Origin: Paenibacillus tyrphae
GTDB lineage: Bacteria > Bacillota > Bacilli > Paenibacillales > NBRC-103111
Reading direction: 5' to 3'
NCBI RefSeq assembly: GCF_027925525.1
Contig: NZ_BSDJ01000001.1
Location: forward strand, 434,001-498,000
DNA: 64,000 nucleotides
Under the pieces are notes generated by a model that did no database searches, was not told where the DNA came from, and worked only from the letters and a program-made list of their open reading frames with translations. The stretch's first letter is position 1; each line of letters opens with the position of its first letter. The position numbers were made by a program, and so were the translations under genes. Of this stretch, positions 46,701 through 55,953 are shown piece by piece.

Positions 46701-47234
46701 GAGCAAGTAATAGGAGAATCTATAAATATCTCTCATATCATTCGATAACTTATTTGCAAGCAGCGCTTGTTCAAGTATGTTGCTGTACTTTTTAGCTACA
46801 ACGAAGGCATTAGGAGGATTTTTACTGATTGTATATGCTACGGCTGCTCTCCAATAACTTTTAAGTTGTTTTAGAGTAATTTGATAACTATTAAGCGAGA
46901 GCAATTTCTCTTCACTTACGTTATTGAGATAATCTCCTAATTTTTCGCTCGCTAATGCACAAATTCTCATTGCCTTTTCCATTAAATCCTTGTCATGTTG
47001 CCTAAGAACATTATTATACTCAGAAAATAAGTATAGAGTTATTTTTTCGATATTTTTCATTGCCTGAATAGACTTTTCAAGTTGTGTTTCACTTACTTCT
47101 TTTTGGTTAACCTCCAAATTTATGCAGTGGACCATAAGATTCTCTAGCACTCTTTTAAATGTTTGGGGTTCTTCGCTAGATTTTAAACGCAATAACAACT
47201 TTTCTAAATTATTTATGCTTGTAACCTGTTCCAT
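43734..47234 (-). CDS. hamB: Hachiman helicase HamB with HIRAN-like C-terminus
   Basis: A 1166-residue superfamily 2 helicase. Motifs: Walker A NFPTSGGKSLLAEF (about residue 310), DExH box LIIFDEFHKI, TTTLVEGVNFP, and motif VI NIAGRAGRAY. The N-terminal 280 residues are helical. The last 80 residues (LELRVEKNNFYDENAVEI, then GYKLGYVPRQYNEEV) resemble a HIRAN domain, which in other proteins binds DNA ends. It overlaps hamA by 22 bases. In Hachiman defence HamB is the DNA-scanning helicase partner of the HamA nuclease. The HIRAN call is my inference from the N-x-Y/F-D-x-N-A-V and GYVPR pattern. Confidence 0.9.
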   Translation of the reverse strand: MEQVTSINNLEKLLLRLKSSEEPQTFKRVLENLMVHCINLEVNQKEVSETQLEKSIQAMKNIEKITLYLFSEYNNVLRQHDKDLMEKAMRICALASEKLGDYLNNVSEEKLLSLNSYQITLKQLKSYWRAAVAYTISKNPPNAFVVAKKYSNILEQALLANKLSNDMRDIYRFSYYLLSRHFINDIQTQIDDKNLVEVFTHLRSFMLSGSYPNAERANTALHEYIESKLAEYQTDAVWHLKYLASCIETIINNSVWTNLSDIFSSTYLQQLIKSKPSVLELWPNQLDVINNPEGFLRNNNIKRTMINFPTSGGKSLLAEFAVVKELENDITKKCFYIVPTNALVYEVTKRFRERFRRLGYKVSSSISGYEPDFVFGSYTEDNVIVTTPEKLDTIIRKNFSDGVLDSTSLIIFDEFHKIQDRERGWLIEGSISFLISHEIYSNIKLLLLSAIIDNGSSVMEWVDGEEKCSSHIPNDWRPTIKLKGIANYDYEKKGGRWITVSQQDNEYIEGYKSYKATARINYKLGDSIRSLPLFQFARHHYISNNKLARTVNIKSENFIMGVAQKLKNLGGSLIFFHTKDDCEKFVRNYEPLFPERMKISPELEYLIKYIEKRLGSEHLLTVGINKGIVYHHGSLPIDIRESLEDYYLKGFIKIMVCTTTLVEGVNFPIQNFIHTGRTYEGQQTLSSGDFKNIAGRAGRAYQSTFGQIIYINFYKNIIEEHLNYEDYSNNVSSSLVNDDELFAALDKLEELEGEMQTTQLLELTSQPFAKSLLLFYNTFSTHDEDIDSILHKTLFSYQNKDGKVEKLTTFTKKLYYFFDTQTPIDLRKIQESGLSVVSYRIVQQLSLKVIENYSRLNGVIASVSGLIDPILYTQILSLKESKRFIVKRSTAASSEVEVDDYGIFIDWIETGKSLKELSEEYFQNVEETYRMTRVVEYVRDMFEFKLPWVIGTMCSVVMETTGNNQIFMFLPLYIKYGVNHSVEVNLFKLGFNSRETVKGVSKHLIENTRYRSLDELRDFLKEVEPLLFLDDSTESNITPLEIRKLVSLTNNYRDITNVFREYGSVDFNIAGTKYYLSEYLEKEQILKELEEEVQLELRVEKNNFYDENAVEILYQGYKLGYVPRQYNEEVSYYLDLSYKYSLNVVGVNIKGRSQYIEVGVRLYFEL

Positions 47235-48013
47235 ACGTTATCCCTCAAATCATTTAAAATCTTCATTAATAGCTCTACAAAAACGAGATTCACTATGCGC
47301 TGTTCTTTTGATAAATCAACCTTAAAACACTCCGCAAATTTTTTGAATGTATCATTTGTAGATACAAAACGGGGCGATATTCCAATAGCACCAATTTTGA
47401 ATTCTCGATTTATAATAACATCGTATAACTCTGCCACATATTCTTTCAGTTCGCATTCTGGATGGCATACAAAGAGCTGTTGGACAGATGTTATTTCACT
47501 ATCAATGTTTTCATCAAAACTACCGTTCTCACTAAAAAAATCGTATATTTCCGTAGCTCGAGAAGAAACAGTGTTCTCAGTTGTTTTTGTTTCCCAAATA
47601 GTCATATCTATTGATTTTCTATCATCCGAATTCCCTGTGAAAGTAATAAAATCAATGCCTGGTTCAGCAGAAGATCGACCTTTTGGTCCGTGTGCCCACA
47701 AAAAATCAGGAATTTTCTTTTCTATATAAAACGCAAATAGGTGCTCCCCAATAATCCCTTTAAAATGTTCATCGTTTCGGAATATTCGTCGCAAACTATT
47801 TTTTATGTATTGCTTATTGCTAATTGGATGTCCATTAAGGAAATCCATTAGCGATTCAAATGCCTGAAAGGATAATACTTTTCTTAGAAAGAACTTTTGA
47901 AAACTATCATAAAACTCCTCATAAACGGTGTCGTCTGATAACACAAATGTGATGTGCTTCTTAATAAATTCATGAGTAACTTCTATATCCTCAACATCAA
48001 TATAGTAACCCAC
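47213..48013 (-). CDS. hamA: Hachiman nuclease HamA (DUF1837)
   Basis: A 266-residue DUF1837 protein. The GTG at 48013 is preferred for its GAGGTGAT site over a start 30 bases upstream. A PD-(D/E)xK-like site is seen as the glutamate in GIIGEHLFAFYIE, the aspartate in AEPGIDFITF and the E-x-K of MTIWETKTTE. This matches HamA, the effector nuclease of Hachiman, which is held inactive by HamB and degrades DNA when released. The 22-base overlap with hamB indicates coupled translation in this two-gene system. Confidence 0.9.
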   Translation of the reverse strand: MGYYIDVEDIEVTHEFIKKHITFVLSDDTVYEEFYDSFQKFFLRKVLSFQAFESLMDFLNGHPISNKQYIKNSLRRIFRNDEHFKGIIGEHLFAFYIEKKIPDFLWAHGPKGRSSAEPGIDFITFTGNSDDRKSIDMTIWETKTTENTVSSRATEIYDFFSENGSFDENIDSEITSVQQLFVCHPECELKEYVAELYDVIINREFKIGAIGISPRFVSTNDTFKKFAECFKVDLSKEQRIVNLVFVELLMKILNDLRDNVWNRLQA

Positions 48014-48210
48014 AAATATCACCTCAATCTTGATACAAATCACAGAGTTATAATCGTCTTAATGCCTAATAAGGAATCATAATCTGGATTTTTCTATGAT
48101 GGCAACTCAGTTTGTATTTTTTGCAAATAAGTATATTTATTATTAGTGATATCTCTTGTCAGTTGTAAGCATCACATGATGCTCTTTAGGAATCCAAGGA
48201 AGTTCGTGTC

Positions 48211-48240
48211 ATTATAAAGGAGTCAGTTGAAATCCCACAA
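48211..48240 (-). promoter_or_regulatory. Candidate promoter for hamA-hamB
   Basis: On the minus strand TTGTGG (48235-48240) and TATAAT (48211-48216) are separated by 18 bases. They lie in the 265-base gap between gajB and hamA, giving a leader of roughly 190 bases. Spacing and -10 match are good, but the -35 is only partly consensus. Confidence 0.35.
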
Positions 48241-48278
48241 ATCCTCAAGACGTATTTCCAGTATTTATCATATTTACC

Positions 48279-49967
48279 CTACAATTTGCAAATAATAAAC
48301 TTAGCAGATAGAATCTTATGACCTTCATCCGATATCTCTGGAACACAAATATATAAATTCTTCTTCGCCCTACTACAAGCTACATAATTTACTCGATGGT
48401 CTTCATTACCATCTATATCTGGCTTTAATAGAAAGCCTAGGTCTCGCTCTTCATTATACTTGTGACCGTCTTTGCCCTTCACAATTACCATCACATTATC
48501 AAACTCACTGCCCTTGGCTTTATGAATTGTACGATGCAGGCTATCATCTTCAGTTATCTTTATATGTAGAGCAATACTGGAGTAAATCGTATTTTTATAA
48601 TACTCTTCAATTGATGACGGAGCTTTATCCCCTTTACTTTCCCGTATCTTTGGTATATTAAAGAAACCTGTTCCATTTAATTTACAATAAATTGTCCATA
48701 GTGATTTATCACTAAAGTCGCTATATTCGTTTAACAGCATCTTAATAAGTATTAATGCGGTCTTTTGACCATTATGGTCATCTGTCAATCTCACATGTCT
48801 ACTGAGTTCCTTTATCGCATCCTTATAATGATTCAGTCTTGCATACTCAATACTCTTGATAACCGAAATTAATACCTTTCTTCGATCAGGATTGGAATCC
48901 ACAAATGCTTCATCAATTAACGTCCACTTCTGTTCATCTTTATAATCCTTGTTATTTCTAACGGAATTAGCCATTAGATTAGAATATGAAAGGGTAGTAA
49001 CGTCCTTATTATCTAGAGCCCCTTGCACATATTTTAGCGCTCTCAAGGGTTCACCCACGATAATACACGGAGAGCTTCCCGTTATTTTATCTGGGCTTCT
49101 TTGAACAATATCTTTTCTGATTCCATTTAATAAGTTGATTATGCTCTCAGTACTACGATGGTTATCTTCCATTTTATAAAGTACCATTTCCGGCAATGTA
49201 AAATTATCGAATTGCTTGACATCAGCACCTTGAAACTCATAAATGGATTGAGCTTTATCTCCGATAACTCCCACAACTATTTCTTTTTCAGCTATTAGTT
49301 TAACAATCTCAGCTTGGACCGGATTAGTATCTTGAAATTCATCAATGAAGAAATACGGGAATTTTGAACGTATTATACGAAGTGTTTCTGTTGATGAATT
49401 TAATATCTCCCAAGCAAAAGCCAACACATCTTCGTAATGTATGATTCCTTTTTCCCAAAACATTTTTTTATATTTAAGCAAACTCTTATGGAAGTCACTC
49501 TTTCTGTCTCGTATATGTAATTTGCATGAGTCACCTTCAATAAACCAGAATATCTTCTTCATTTCTTGCTCTTGTATATTTTTCATACTCAAATCAGTTT
49601 TTCTAAAATAACCATTTGAGAAAATATGCTCATAGGGAGAGTCTACTTTCAAATGGTTAATCTCGTATTTACCACTGATTAAGTGCAAATATGGTTTAAC
49701 AATATGCGTAAAGAGAAAACTGTGTATTGTACTAACCTCTACATAATCAACATCATCACCAAGTCTTTGTACAATAGTCTCAACTCCTACATTTGTATAA
49801 GTGATACAAGCGATTTTCCGACTACGGCCTAGGCGAGTTGAATTATGAAGAACATTCTTTAGATGATTTATTAAGAACTTTGTTTTACCGGCACCTGGTC
49901 CAGCAGTAATCTTAAAATGTTTTTCGATATTAATTTTAGAATCGGATTTGACTAACTGCATACCCAT
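48279..49967 (-). CDS. gajB: Gabija-like UvrD/PcrA-type helicase (GajB-like)
   Basis: A 562-residue superfamily 1A helicase. Motif I is ITAGPGAGKTKFLINHL, motif II FFIDEFQDTNPVQ, motif III VIGDKAQSIYEFQGAD, motif IV region MEDNHRST, motif V TIHKAKGSEFDNVMV and motif VI VNYVACSRAKKN. It overlaps the OLD-family gene by 16 bases. An OLD nuclease plus UvrD-like helicase pair is the definition of the Gabija anti-phage system. The protein is somewhat longer than the first described GajB (about 500 residues), so it may be a divergent branch. Confidence 0.85.
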   Translation of the reverse strand: MGMQLVKSDSKINIEKHFKITAGPGAGKTKFLINHLKNVLHNSTRLGRSRKIACITYTNVGVETIVQRLGDDVDYVEVSTIHSFLFTHIVKPYLHLISGKYEINHLKVDSPYEHIFSNGYFRKTDLSMKNIQEQEMKKIFWFIEGDSCKLHIRDRKSDFHKSLLKYKKMFWEKGIIHYEDVLAFAWEILNSSTETLRIIRSKFPYFFIDEFQDTNPVQAEIVKLIAEKEIVVGVIGDKAQSIYEFQGADVKQFDNFTLPEMVLYKMEDNHRSTESIINLLNGIRKDIVQRSPDKITGSSPCIIVGEPLRALKYVQGALDNKDVTTLSYSNLMANSVRNNKDYKDEQKWTLIDEAFVDSNPDRRKVLISVIKSIEYARLNHYKDAIKELSRHVRLTDDHNGQKTALILIKMLLNEYSDFSDKSLWTIYCKLNGTGFFNIPKIRESKGDKAPSSIEEYYKNTIYSSIALHIKITEDDSLHRTIHKAKGSEFDNVMVIVKGKDGHKYNEERDLGFLLKPDIDGNEDHRVNYVACSRAKKNLYICVPEISDEGHKILSAKFIICKL

Positions 49968-52027
49968 ACTATCGCATCCTTAATATAAGTTGGCACTTTA
50001 AAGTTGGTGCTATTTTTCTTTCCGAGATTGTCTTCTAAAGCTACTGCTAATTCGTAAGCATTCTCACCTTTTTTAATGGAGTTTAAATATCTTGATGCAA
50101 TTAAGTGCTCTCTATTATCTGAACCAGTGTACTTTTTAATGTTATCAGCAATTCGGGGATTTTCTTTCCCTTGCGTTCCCATTAACTTGAGCAACTGATC
50201 TAATGGTTTACCTTGTTTATAACAATCCATTATATCTGTTAACTCCTTCAAATTAGAGATCGATTCGGTAAGTATTAACTTACAATTAGGATTGTTGTAT
50301 GCAAGTGCATATTCAAAAGTTTTACCTTTTCCTAGCTCTTGAGAAAAACACAAAATATTTTTTCTTGGTTCTTGCTTTTGGGGGTCAAATGGATATTTTC
50401 CAACTAGCTCATTTGAACATGACTTATAGGTATATTTAGTCTTATCTTGATCTAGTTCATACGGATAGCATTTTTCAAAATGTGCATCCTTTACATTCTC
50501 TTTTCTAACAGGATCAAGATCTGTAATACAAGCAACTTTTTTGTGGACAGTATATTCATTACTAGAATCAAAGAGTCTAAGAAAATGTTCAAAATATCTT
50601 CCACCAATATTTATTACCGATATGTGATTACTCTCTAGATCATATCCTTCATATTGAGCGAATAGTGACATATTTAATTGTTCAGTGATTCCCTCAACAA
50701 GAATTATGCCCTTAGCAAACAACATATCGCATTTAGTAGAATCTAAAAACCGCTGTACGTAAGCTTTAGATGTAAAATCTTTACCAAAAGCTTTGCCTAA
50801 ATACCCAACGTTTAACGTATTATCTTCTTTACGATGAAAACAGATGATTTCATCTAAACTAACTGCGGCTGTAATATTTGGTGAATGTGTGGTGACAAAC
50901 ACTTGTCGAGCTTTCTCTTTAATATTGTCTCTTATAAACTTTAAAAACTTATATTGCATAGCAGGATGTAGATGTGCCTCAGGCTCCTCGATTACTAATA
51001 TAGGAAAAATTTTAGCGTTGCCTCCAAGATAATCACCTGAAGCATCTTTCTGCATTTTTGCCAGTAGTAGAGACATAAATATTAAATTGTTGTATCCTAA
51101 TCCATTATGAGTAGCAGGAATAGAAATACCTGTTTGATATTTAACAATTAATCTTAAGGCTGAGTACAATTCTGTATCCATAATATGACCATCAAAGTCT
51201 GGTTCTGCATTACCAAATGAAGCTCCGGTACTATTGGCGTAACTAAGCATCTCGCTCTTCCCCTGCTCCATTCTTATTTGCAAACTTTTAATTAACTCAC
51301 ATGCCCGAACAGAAAATTCTCTTTTTAATTGCGCTATCTCTTCTTGCTGCTTTAGTTTATCTTTAGTACTGTCATTCTTTATTTCATAATCCATAAAGAA
51401 ATCAATGACTTCTCTTAATAAGGTGTTCCTACCCGTAAACAGATCGCGTTCAACGTCTCTTATAGCATCTAAAAATTGAAAATCAATTTTCCGCAAATTC
51501 TCTGAATCAGCAACTTGTTTATAATCCGGATTTCCTCCATAGATGTTACTCTTATATTTTCTCAAAAAATTATGTTTAATCGCCAACCAGTACTGCTCAA
51601 TATCATCAGATTGGATGTTTGCTAATACTTTCTTATACTCCGCTTCTTCTTTTTCAGGAAGGTAGAAAACATAAGTCAATTGCGCTTGATAGGGACTTTT
51701 CAGTTCAGTCAACCACGTAGACACCGTTACTAAATCTTCGGAGAACTCATCTTCTTTTTTTGATTCAGAAAAAGTAACGGCAATTGAAACTCTAGGCGAC
51801 TTTTTCTTTAACTCCTGGATAGTTACTTCTTTATTAAAATCATCGATTGACAATCTTTTGGATGATCCAACGTTTAGGACTAAATCAAGGGCTCTTAGTG
51901 CATTAGATTTTCCAGAGTTATTATGGCCAATGATTACATTGACCCCTTCGCTAAACTCTACAATATTATTAGCCCCTTTAAAGTTTCGATAATTCTCTAT
52001 ATTAATTTTGGAAATATACAACTTCAA
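49952..52027 (-). CDS. gajA: Gabija-like OLD-family ATPase/TOPRIM nuclease (GajA-like)
   Basis: A 691-residue protein. The TTG start has GGGGAG four bases upstream. The ATPase half has Walker A VIIGHNNSGKSNALRAL (about residue 35), the signature region, and Walker B FPILVIEEPEAHLHPAMQYK. The TOPRIM half has the glutamate in GIILVEGITEQLN and the D-x-D in CITDLDPV. These are the features of GajA, which nicks DNA when nucleotides are depleted by phage replication. A C-terminal extension of over 100 residues beyond TOPRIM is unassigned. With GajB it forms the first pair of the defence run. Confidence 0.85.
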   Translation of the reverse strand: MKLYISKINIENYRNFKGANNIVEFSEGVNVIIGHNNSGKSNALRALDLVLNVGSSKRLSIDDFNKEVTIQELKKKSPRVSIAVTFSESKKEDEFSEDLVTVSTWLTELKSPYQAQLTYVFYLPEKEEAEYKKVLANIQSDDIEQYWLAIKHNFLRKYKSNIYGGNPDYKQVADSENLRKIDFQFLDAIRDVERDLFTGRNTLLREVIDFFMDYEIKNDSTKDKLKQQEEIAQLKREFSVRACELIKSLQIRMEQGKSEMLSYANSTGASFGNAEPDFDGHIMDTELYSALRLIVKYQTGISIPATHNGLGYNNLIFMSLLLAKMQKDASGDYLGGNAKIFPILVIEEPEAHLHPAMQYKFLKFIRDNIKEKARQVFVTTHSPNITAAVSLDEIICFHRKEDNTLNVGYLGKAFGKDFTSKAYVQRFLDSTKCDMLFAKGIILVEGITEQLNMSLFAQYEGYDLESNHISVINIGGRYFEHFLRLFDSSNEYTVHKKVACITDLDPVRKENVKDAHFEKCYPYELDQDKTKYTYKSCSNELVGKYPFDPQKQEPRKNILCFSQELGKGKTFEYALAYNNPNCKLILTESISNLKELTDIMDCYKQGKPLDQLLKLMGTQGKENPRIADNIKKYTGSDNREHLIASRYLNSIKKGENAYELAVALEDNLGKKNSTNFKVPTYIKDAIVWVCS

Positions 52028-52642
52028 AACTCCCCTTCTCTAAATAGCAAATTTCCATTAGGTCCTATCTCTATGCGTCCGAAACTTATGTGAAATTCCC
52101 TTCTGTTGTTTCATTTCCCAAGAAAGTCGCCGTCTACAAAAAACCTTGCTTTATTCATTGTTACAGAATATCGTTTTTCTCGTGTAACCACTAGAAGAAG
52201 CCAAAAAAAATTACTCAGCACCTACGCCGTATTCATCGATATTTATTCTAAAAGGGTCTGATGATTGAAAACCAACGATTAAGTGTCCAACTACTTCTGA
52301 CTTTGGTGTCAATGCTAATTTGGTGCCAGTTCCTAGAATTTATTCAATTTATCTACTAACCTTCCGATCAGCCCTTGACTCCAACAATCCCACTAACCCC
52401 TTATATACAACGGACTATATGCTGTAAAAATTCGACATAGAACAAGAAATTCCTACTTCATACCCAAATTTTTTCCAAAAAAATAAACCGATAGCATCAT
52501 ATTAAAAAGGATGAATAACGAGCGTGTTAATACGCTCTACTCATCCTTTCGTTCTATATCTAATCATTTAACTTGTGTGGTTAGCTTCTCATTTATCTCT
52601 TTTGTACTTTCGCTGTACATGGGACTAAAAGTTTTAAATAAG
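52028..52642. other. Region upstream of the Gabija-like operon
   Basis: About 600 AT-rich bases. A minus-strand fragment ending at 52211 (KLALTPKSEVVGHLIVGFQS, then FRINIDEYGVGAE) is open for about 40 codons but has no start and is not recognised. It looks like a gene tail. An inverted repeat around GAGCGTGTTAATACGCTC (about 52520-52537) may be a terminator. Promoters for gajA are expected near 52050-52150. Confidence 0.4.
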
Positions 52643-52675
52643 GGGGTCCCGCCAACATTTTAACGAAAATATACG

Positions 52676-53140
52676 CTAAGCCAACGGGTTATTCAACTTC
52701 CTGTTTTTCAGTGGTCGTAATGAATTGAGAGACGTATTCTGCCTAAAATTGAATTTGTATTCGCCTAATAAATTGATATGCTCCCATCCGAGCGGAGAAA
52801 TGTGGTTTAGTAGTTCTTCTGGAGGCTTTCCTTGTTTTTTTACGGTATTCTGTTGCTTGCTGGAGATAAACGGTATTCCAAACACTGATTGCATTGATGA
52901 TAATGTTCAACGCACTAGCCCATTTGAGCTGGTCTGGTAGTGCACGTTCTCGCAGTTCCCATGTTTCCGAAGAAGATCGCTATGGGTCCCTTTGTTCAAC
53001 CCCCGATGGATTTTTCGCCGCAGTGCCTCGCTCGGAAAGGTAATCTAGGATGAAGATCGTTTTCTCGATTCGCCCCGTTTCCCGCAGTACGGTTGCCAAA
53101 CGGTTTTGTCTGTCCTTAGCATAAATTTTCGGTAAAAATG
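52676..53140 (-). pseudogene. Tn3-family transposase, C-terminal remnant
   Basis: Several frames together give the Tn3 transposase end: GRIEKTIFILDYLSE, then ALPDQLKWASALNIIINAIS, VWNTVYLQQATEYR, and in another frame PPEELLNHISPLGWEHINLL. At least three frame changes are needed, and the N-terminal 700 or so residues with the DDE site are missing. The stop lies inside the 38-bp terminal repeat, as is usual for tnpA. Confidence 0.85.
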
Positions 53141-53233
53141 TTGAAGGTCGCCCATCATAAAAAGGGGACTGAATGAGGGCAATTTCGCCCTCATTCAGTC
53201 CCCGTACTATCCTTATTGATGATTCATAGTCTG

Positions 53234-53569
53234 CTAACGATGCTCTTCTTTGATATAGATATCACCATCTTTAAGGAGCACCTTTGTTTTTGCATTTGTT
53301 TTATATACGTCGTAAACTATTTCATCCACACTTAAATTGTAGTCAGGCATTTCTTTCTTCAAAGCATAGGATCCGTCATTCGTAATTATCTTTTCAGGGT
53401 GATTAGAGTCCTCTAACAAAACATCAGGCAGCCTATCGGAAGAATCCCCTAAAGTTTGACTCTGAGTTGTAGTGGCTCCAACTTGACCGTTAGTTGTAAT
53501 AGCTCCGGTAAGAACAGCAGAACCGATTGCTAAGACAACTGCCCCCCATATCATTGCTTTATTAGCCAC
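53234..53569 (-). CDS. Small membrane-anchored or secreted protein
   Basis: A 111-residue protein with an N-terminal hydrophobic segment (MIWGAVVLAIGSAVLTGAIT), then a polar region (TLGDSSDRLPDVLLEDSNHP, LSVDEIVYDVYKTNAKTK) ending VLLKDGDIYIKEEHR. AGGAGGGG precedes the ATG. It lies 17 bases after a larger secreted-protein gene in the same operon, both within the Tn3-type inverted repeats. No family is recognised. Confidence 0.7.
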   Translation of the reverse strand: MANKAMIWGAVVLAIGSAVLTGAITTNGQVGATTTQSQTLGDSSDRLPDVLLEDSNHPEKIITNDGSYALKKEMPDYNLSVDEIVYDVYKTNAKTKVLLKDGDIYIKEEHR

Positions 53570-53586
53570 TAATAAACCCCTCCTTT

Positions 53587-54150
53587 TTAGTAGGCGGTGT
53601 AACCATTACCAAAGTTAAAATTATCGGTACCCTTTTGCACAATAAACAAATAAATTGGATCTGAAGCTGTTCCTTCCGGCACATTATAAAAAGTAAGTGT
53701 TTCAGCAGGTGATTCTATGTCAGCCGTTACCTGTTGTACTGTTGTTTTCTTTGTGCCACTGATATTTGAGAATTGGTATGTGAAACTAGCTACAGAACTT
53801 TTGGATGGTGTATATTGAACTAATTTAAGAGGAACTGTTCCATAGGTGCTAGTTGGAAGAGCATCCGTTTTAACAAAAGTTGAAACCTGAGCGAAGCTAT
53901 AGCTGATGTTTCTACCATCTGTCGCTAGAGGCTTTATTATCATATCATTTTGATTGTTACTTTGACTAGCAATCGAAGCAAAAAGTGCGTCATTTGCATT
54001 AGGGCCCAGATCAGTGATCGTTACAGACTCAGTCGTAGTGGCAGCAGTAGCTGCCGTTGTCGCTGTAGCGCTAGCTCCCCCAACAATAGAAAACGCCGAT
54101 ACAACAGAAGTTAAGGCAAGGCACAATACTACTTTTTTAAATTTTTTCAT
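53587..54150 (-). CDS. Secreted protein of unknown function
   Basis: A 187-residue protein with a clear signal peptide (MKKFKKVVLCLALTSVVSAF, cleavage near GGASATA), a threonine/alanine-rich linker and a beta-rich domain (SITDLGPN-type start, ISYSFAQVSTFVKTDALPTS, VASFTYQFSNISGTKKTTVQ, IYLFIVQKGTDNFNFGNGYT). Putative partner of the next gene. The pair is enclosed by Tn3-type inverted repeats, so it is probably passenger cargo. Exported function such as surface or peptide activity is speculative. Confidence 0.75.
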   Translation of the reverse strand: MKKFKKVVLCLALTSVVSAFSIVGGASATATTAATAATTTESVTITDLGPNANDALFASIASQSNNQNDMIIKPLATDGRNISYSFAQVSTFVKTDALPTSTYGTVPLKLVQYTPSKSSVASFTYQFSNISGTKKTTVQQVTADIESPAETLTFYNVPEGTASDPIYLFIVQKGTDNFNFGNGYTAY

Positions 54151-54740
54151 AATACATTCATCTCCCTAAAATGAATAATTTGTAATAAATGTAACCTCTG
54201 CATAATACCATTTTTTGGGTATTGGTGTATATAGTACATCGGACCTATAAATCTAGTCATTATTACGAGAATAGGCCGGGGATCGTTATATTCGAATTAG
54301 GAATGACGACTCTTATCTGCATGGTCTCAGGGAAGCAGGGTTGCTTCGTAGGTACACTCCTGCCAGTCGATGATGCCGCTGTTTTGATCGATCGAACGAC
54401 GAGAGCTGGCCTACGCGAGAGGACAGGCCCTCGATCATTTCCTGCGCCGAATTTTTCATTGAAAAACGCCAAGCCGACCTCAATGGACAGCTTAGCGTAT
54501 ATTTTCGTAAAAATATTGGCCGCACCCCTAAAGGGAATCATCTGGTCTCAAGAAAAGTCAGATCAACGGCACGAATCTAGGAGAGGCGGACACTGTTTCT
54601 GGTAACAAGCTCCAATTATCAAATGTCTATGGTTATGGGAATTGGTTTGTCGGAAAAGAACGAACAGATTCTGGACATCGTATCTCGCGTAATATAGCCG
54701 GGAATCGCTGGAGACATCAAGGCGAGCAAAAATATAGAAT
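54151..54740. other. Region around the right Tn3-type repeat, no clear gene
   Basis: Higher-GC DNA than its surroundings between 54270 and 54560. Plus-strand readings such as RELAYARGQALDHFLRRI and, past the repeat, LGEADTVSGNKLQLSNVYGY look like pieces of coding sequence from another genome, but each is short and broken. The 38-bp repeat lies at 54491-54528. Nothing functional is supported. Confidence 0.35.
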
Positions 54741-55049
54741 TTATTCCTGATCGATCAACAGAGGAATAAGGTAAAAGAGGTCAAAATCGTTAATCCGACA
54801 ATCAGTGATGTTAGTGATGCGGTGCCGCTTGCCTGGGGGAAATCTCCACAGGACCCCAAAAAAGGTATGGCAAAAATACATCAGTCTCTCAACAATACAG
54901 ATAACGTGGAAGAGCTCCCGTTTGGTGGCCAGGGCCATGCCATAACGTTTAACTATTATATGCCGGCCAATACTTACTGGGAGGCAATAACATATGAGTA
55001 TGCCGGTTACATAGAATATACCTATATTTATGCTACCATCACGCACTAA
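54741..55049 (+). pseudogene. Unidentified C-terminal gene fragment
   Basis: The frame opens after a stop near 54741 and reads LIDQQRNKVKEVKIVNPTIS, DAVPLAWGKSPQDPKKGMAK, GQGHAITFNYYMPANTYWEA and ends YIEYTYIYATITH. It is a coherent beta-rich domain without a start codon or ribosome binding site, so it is probably the 3' end of a truncated gene. The family is not recognised. Confidence 0.4.
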
Positions 55050-55499
55050 TTATAAGACTTATGTCTATCAATATGATAAAATACAAAAAAGGGAACAAAC
55101 GTTCCTATTAATTATATATATATTAAAAAAATGGTTGTTATTGTCATGCCAAAAGCACCTATAATTCTTGATACCTAAAATTTGGATAGCAAAGGTGGGT
55201 GATAGGTATGCTACATGGCAGAGAATACAATGAATGTTTGCAGATGCTAAAAAGAATTGCTTGGAGATTACAATATCGTGCTAAACGTCAGAGAAAGAAA
55301 GAACAATTGCCCCCGACAATGTTTTATACATGTCATTTAAAAATCAAACTGACATTCTTTCAAGGCTTTATGTTGAAGAACTTATATGTCTTATTCCTTC
55401 TGATAATGCTCGAAATGTTATTAAGAAAATTTTTATCGAAGATAAGACAGAAAAAGTGGTTGCTTTAGAACTTAATATGACTCAACAGGCGGTGAATAA

Positions 55500-55900
<401 letters not shown>

Positions 55901-55953
55901 ATGCTTTAATAAGAGCTTAGTTTAAGTGAAAATCCTTTACTTTCATTGAACAA

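Larger units (their letters stand above)
52643..54528. mobile_element. Tn3-family relic with both 38-bp inverted repeats
   Basis: Ends at 52643-52680 (GGGGTCCCGCC...ACGCTAAG) and 54491-54528 (CTTAGCGTATATTTTCG...CACCCC) are inverted repeats of 38 bp with 34 matches and the GGGG...TAAG form of Tn3 ends. Inside are the decayed 3' end of a Tn3 transposase next to one repeat and a two-gene secreted-protein operon. Flanking pentamers (ATAAG and TAAAG) do not match exactly, so the target duplication is eroded or the ends were rearranged. The element is nested in the Tn7-like island. Confidence 0.8.
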
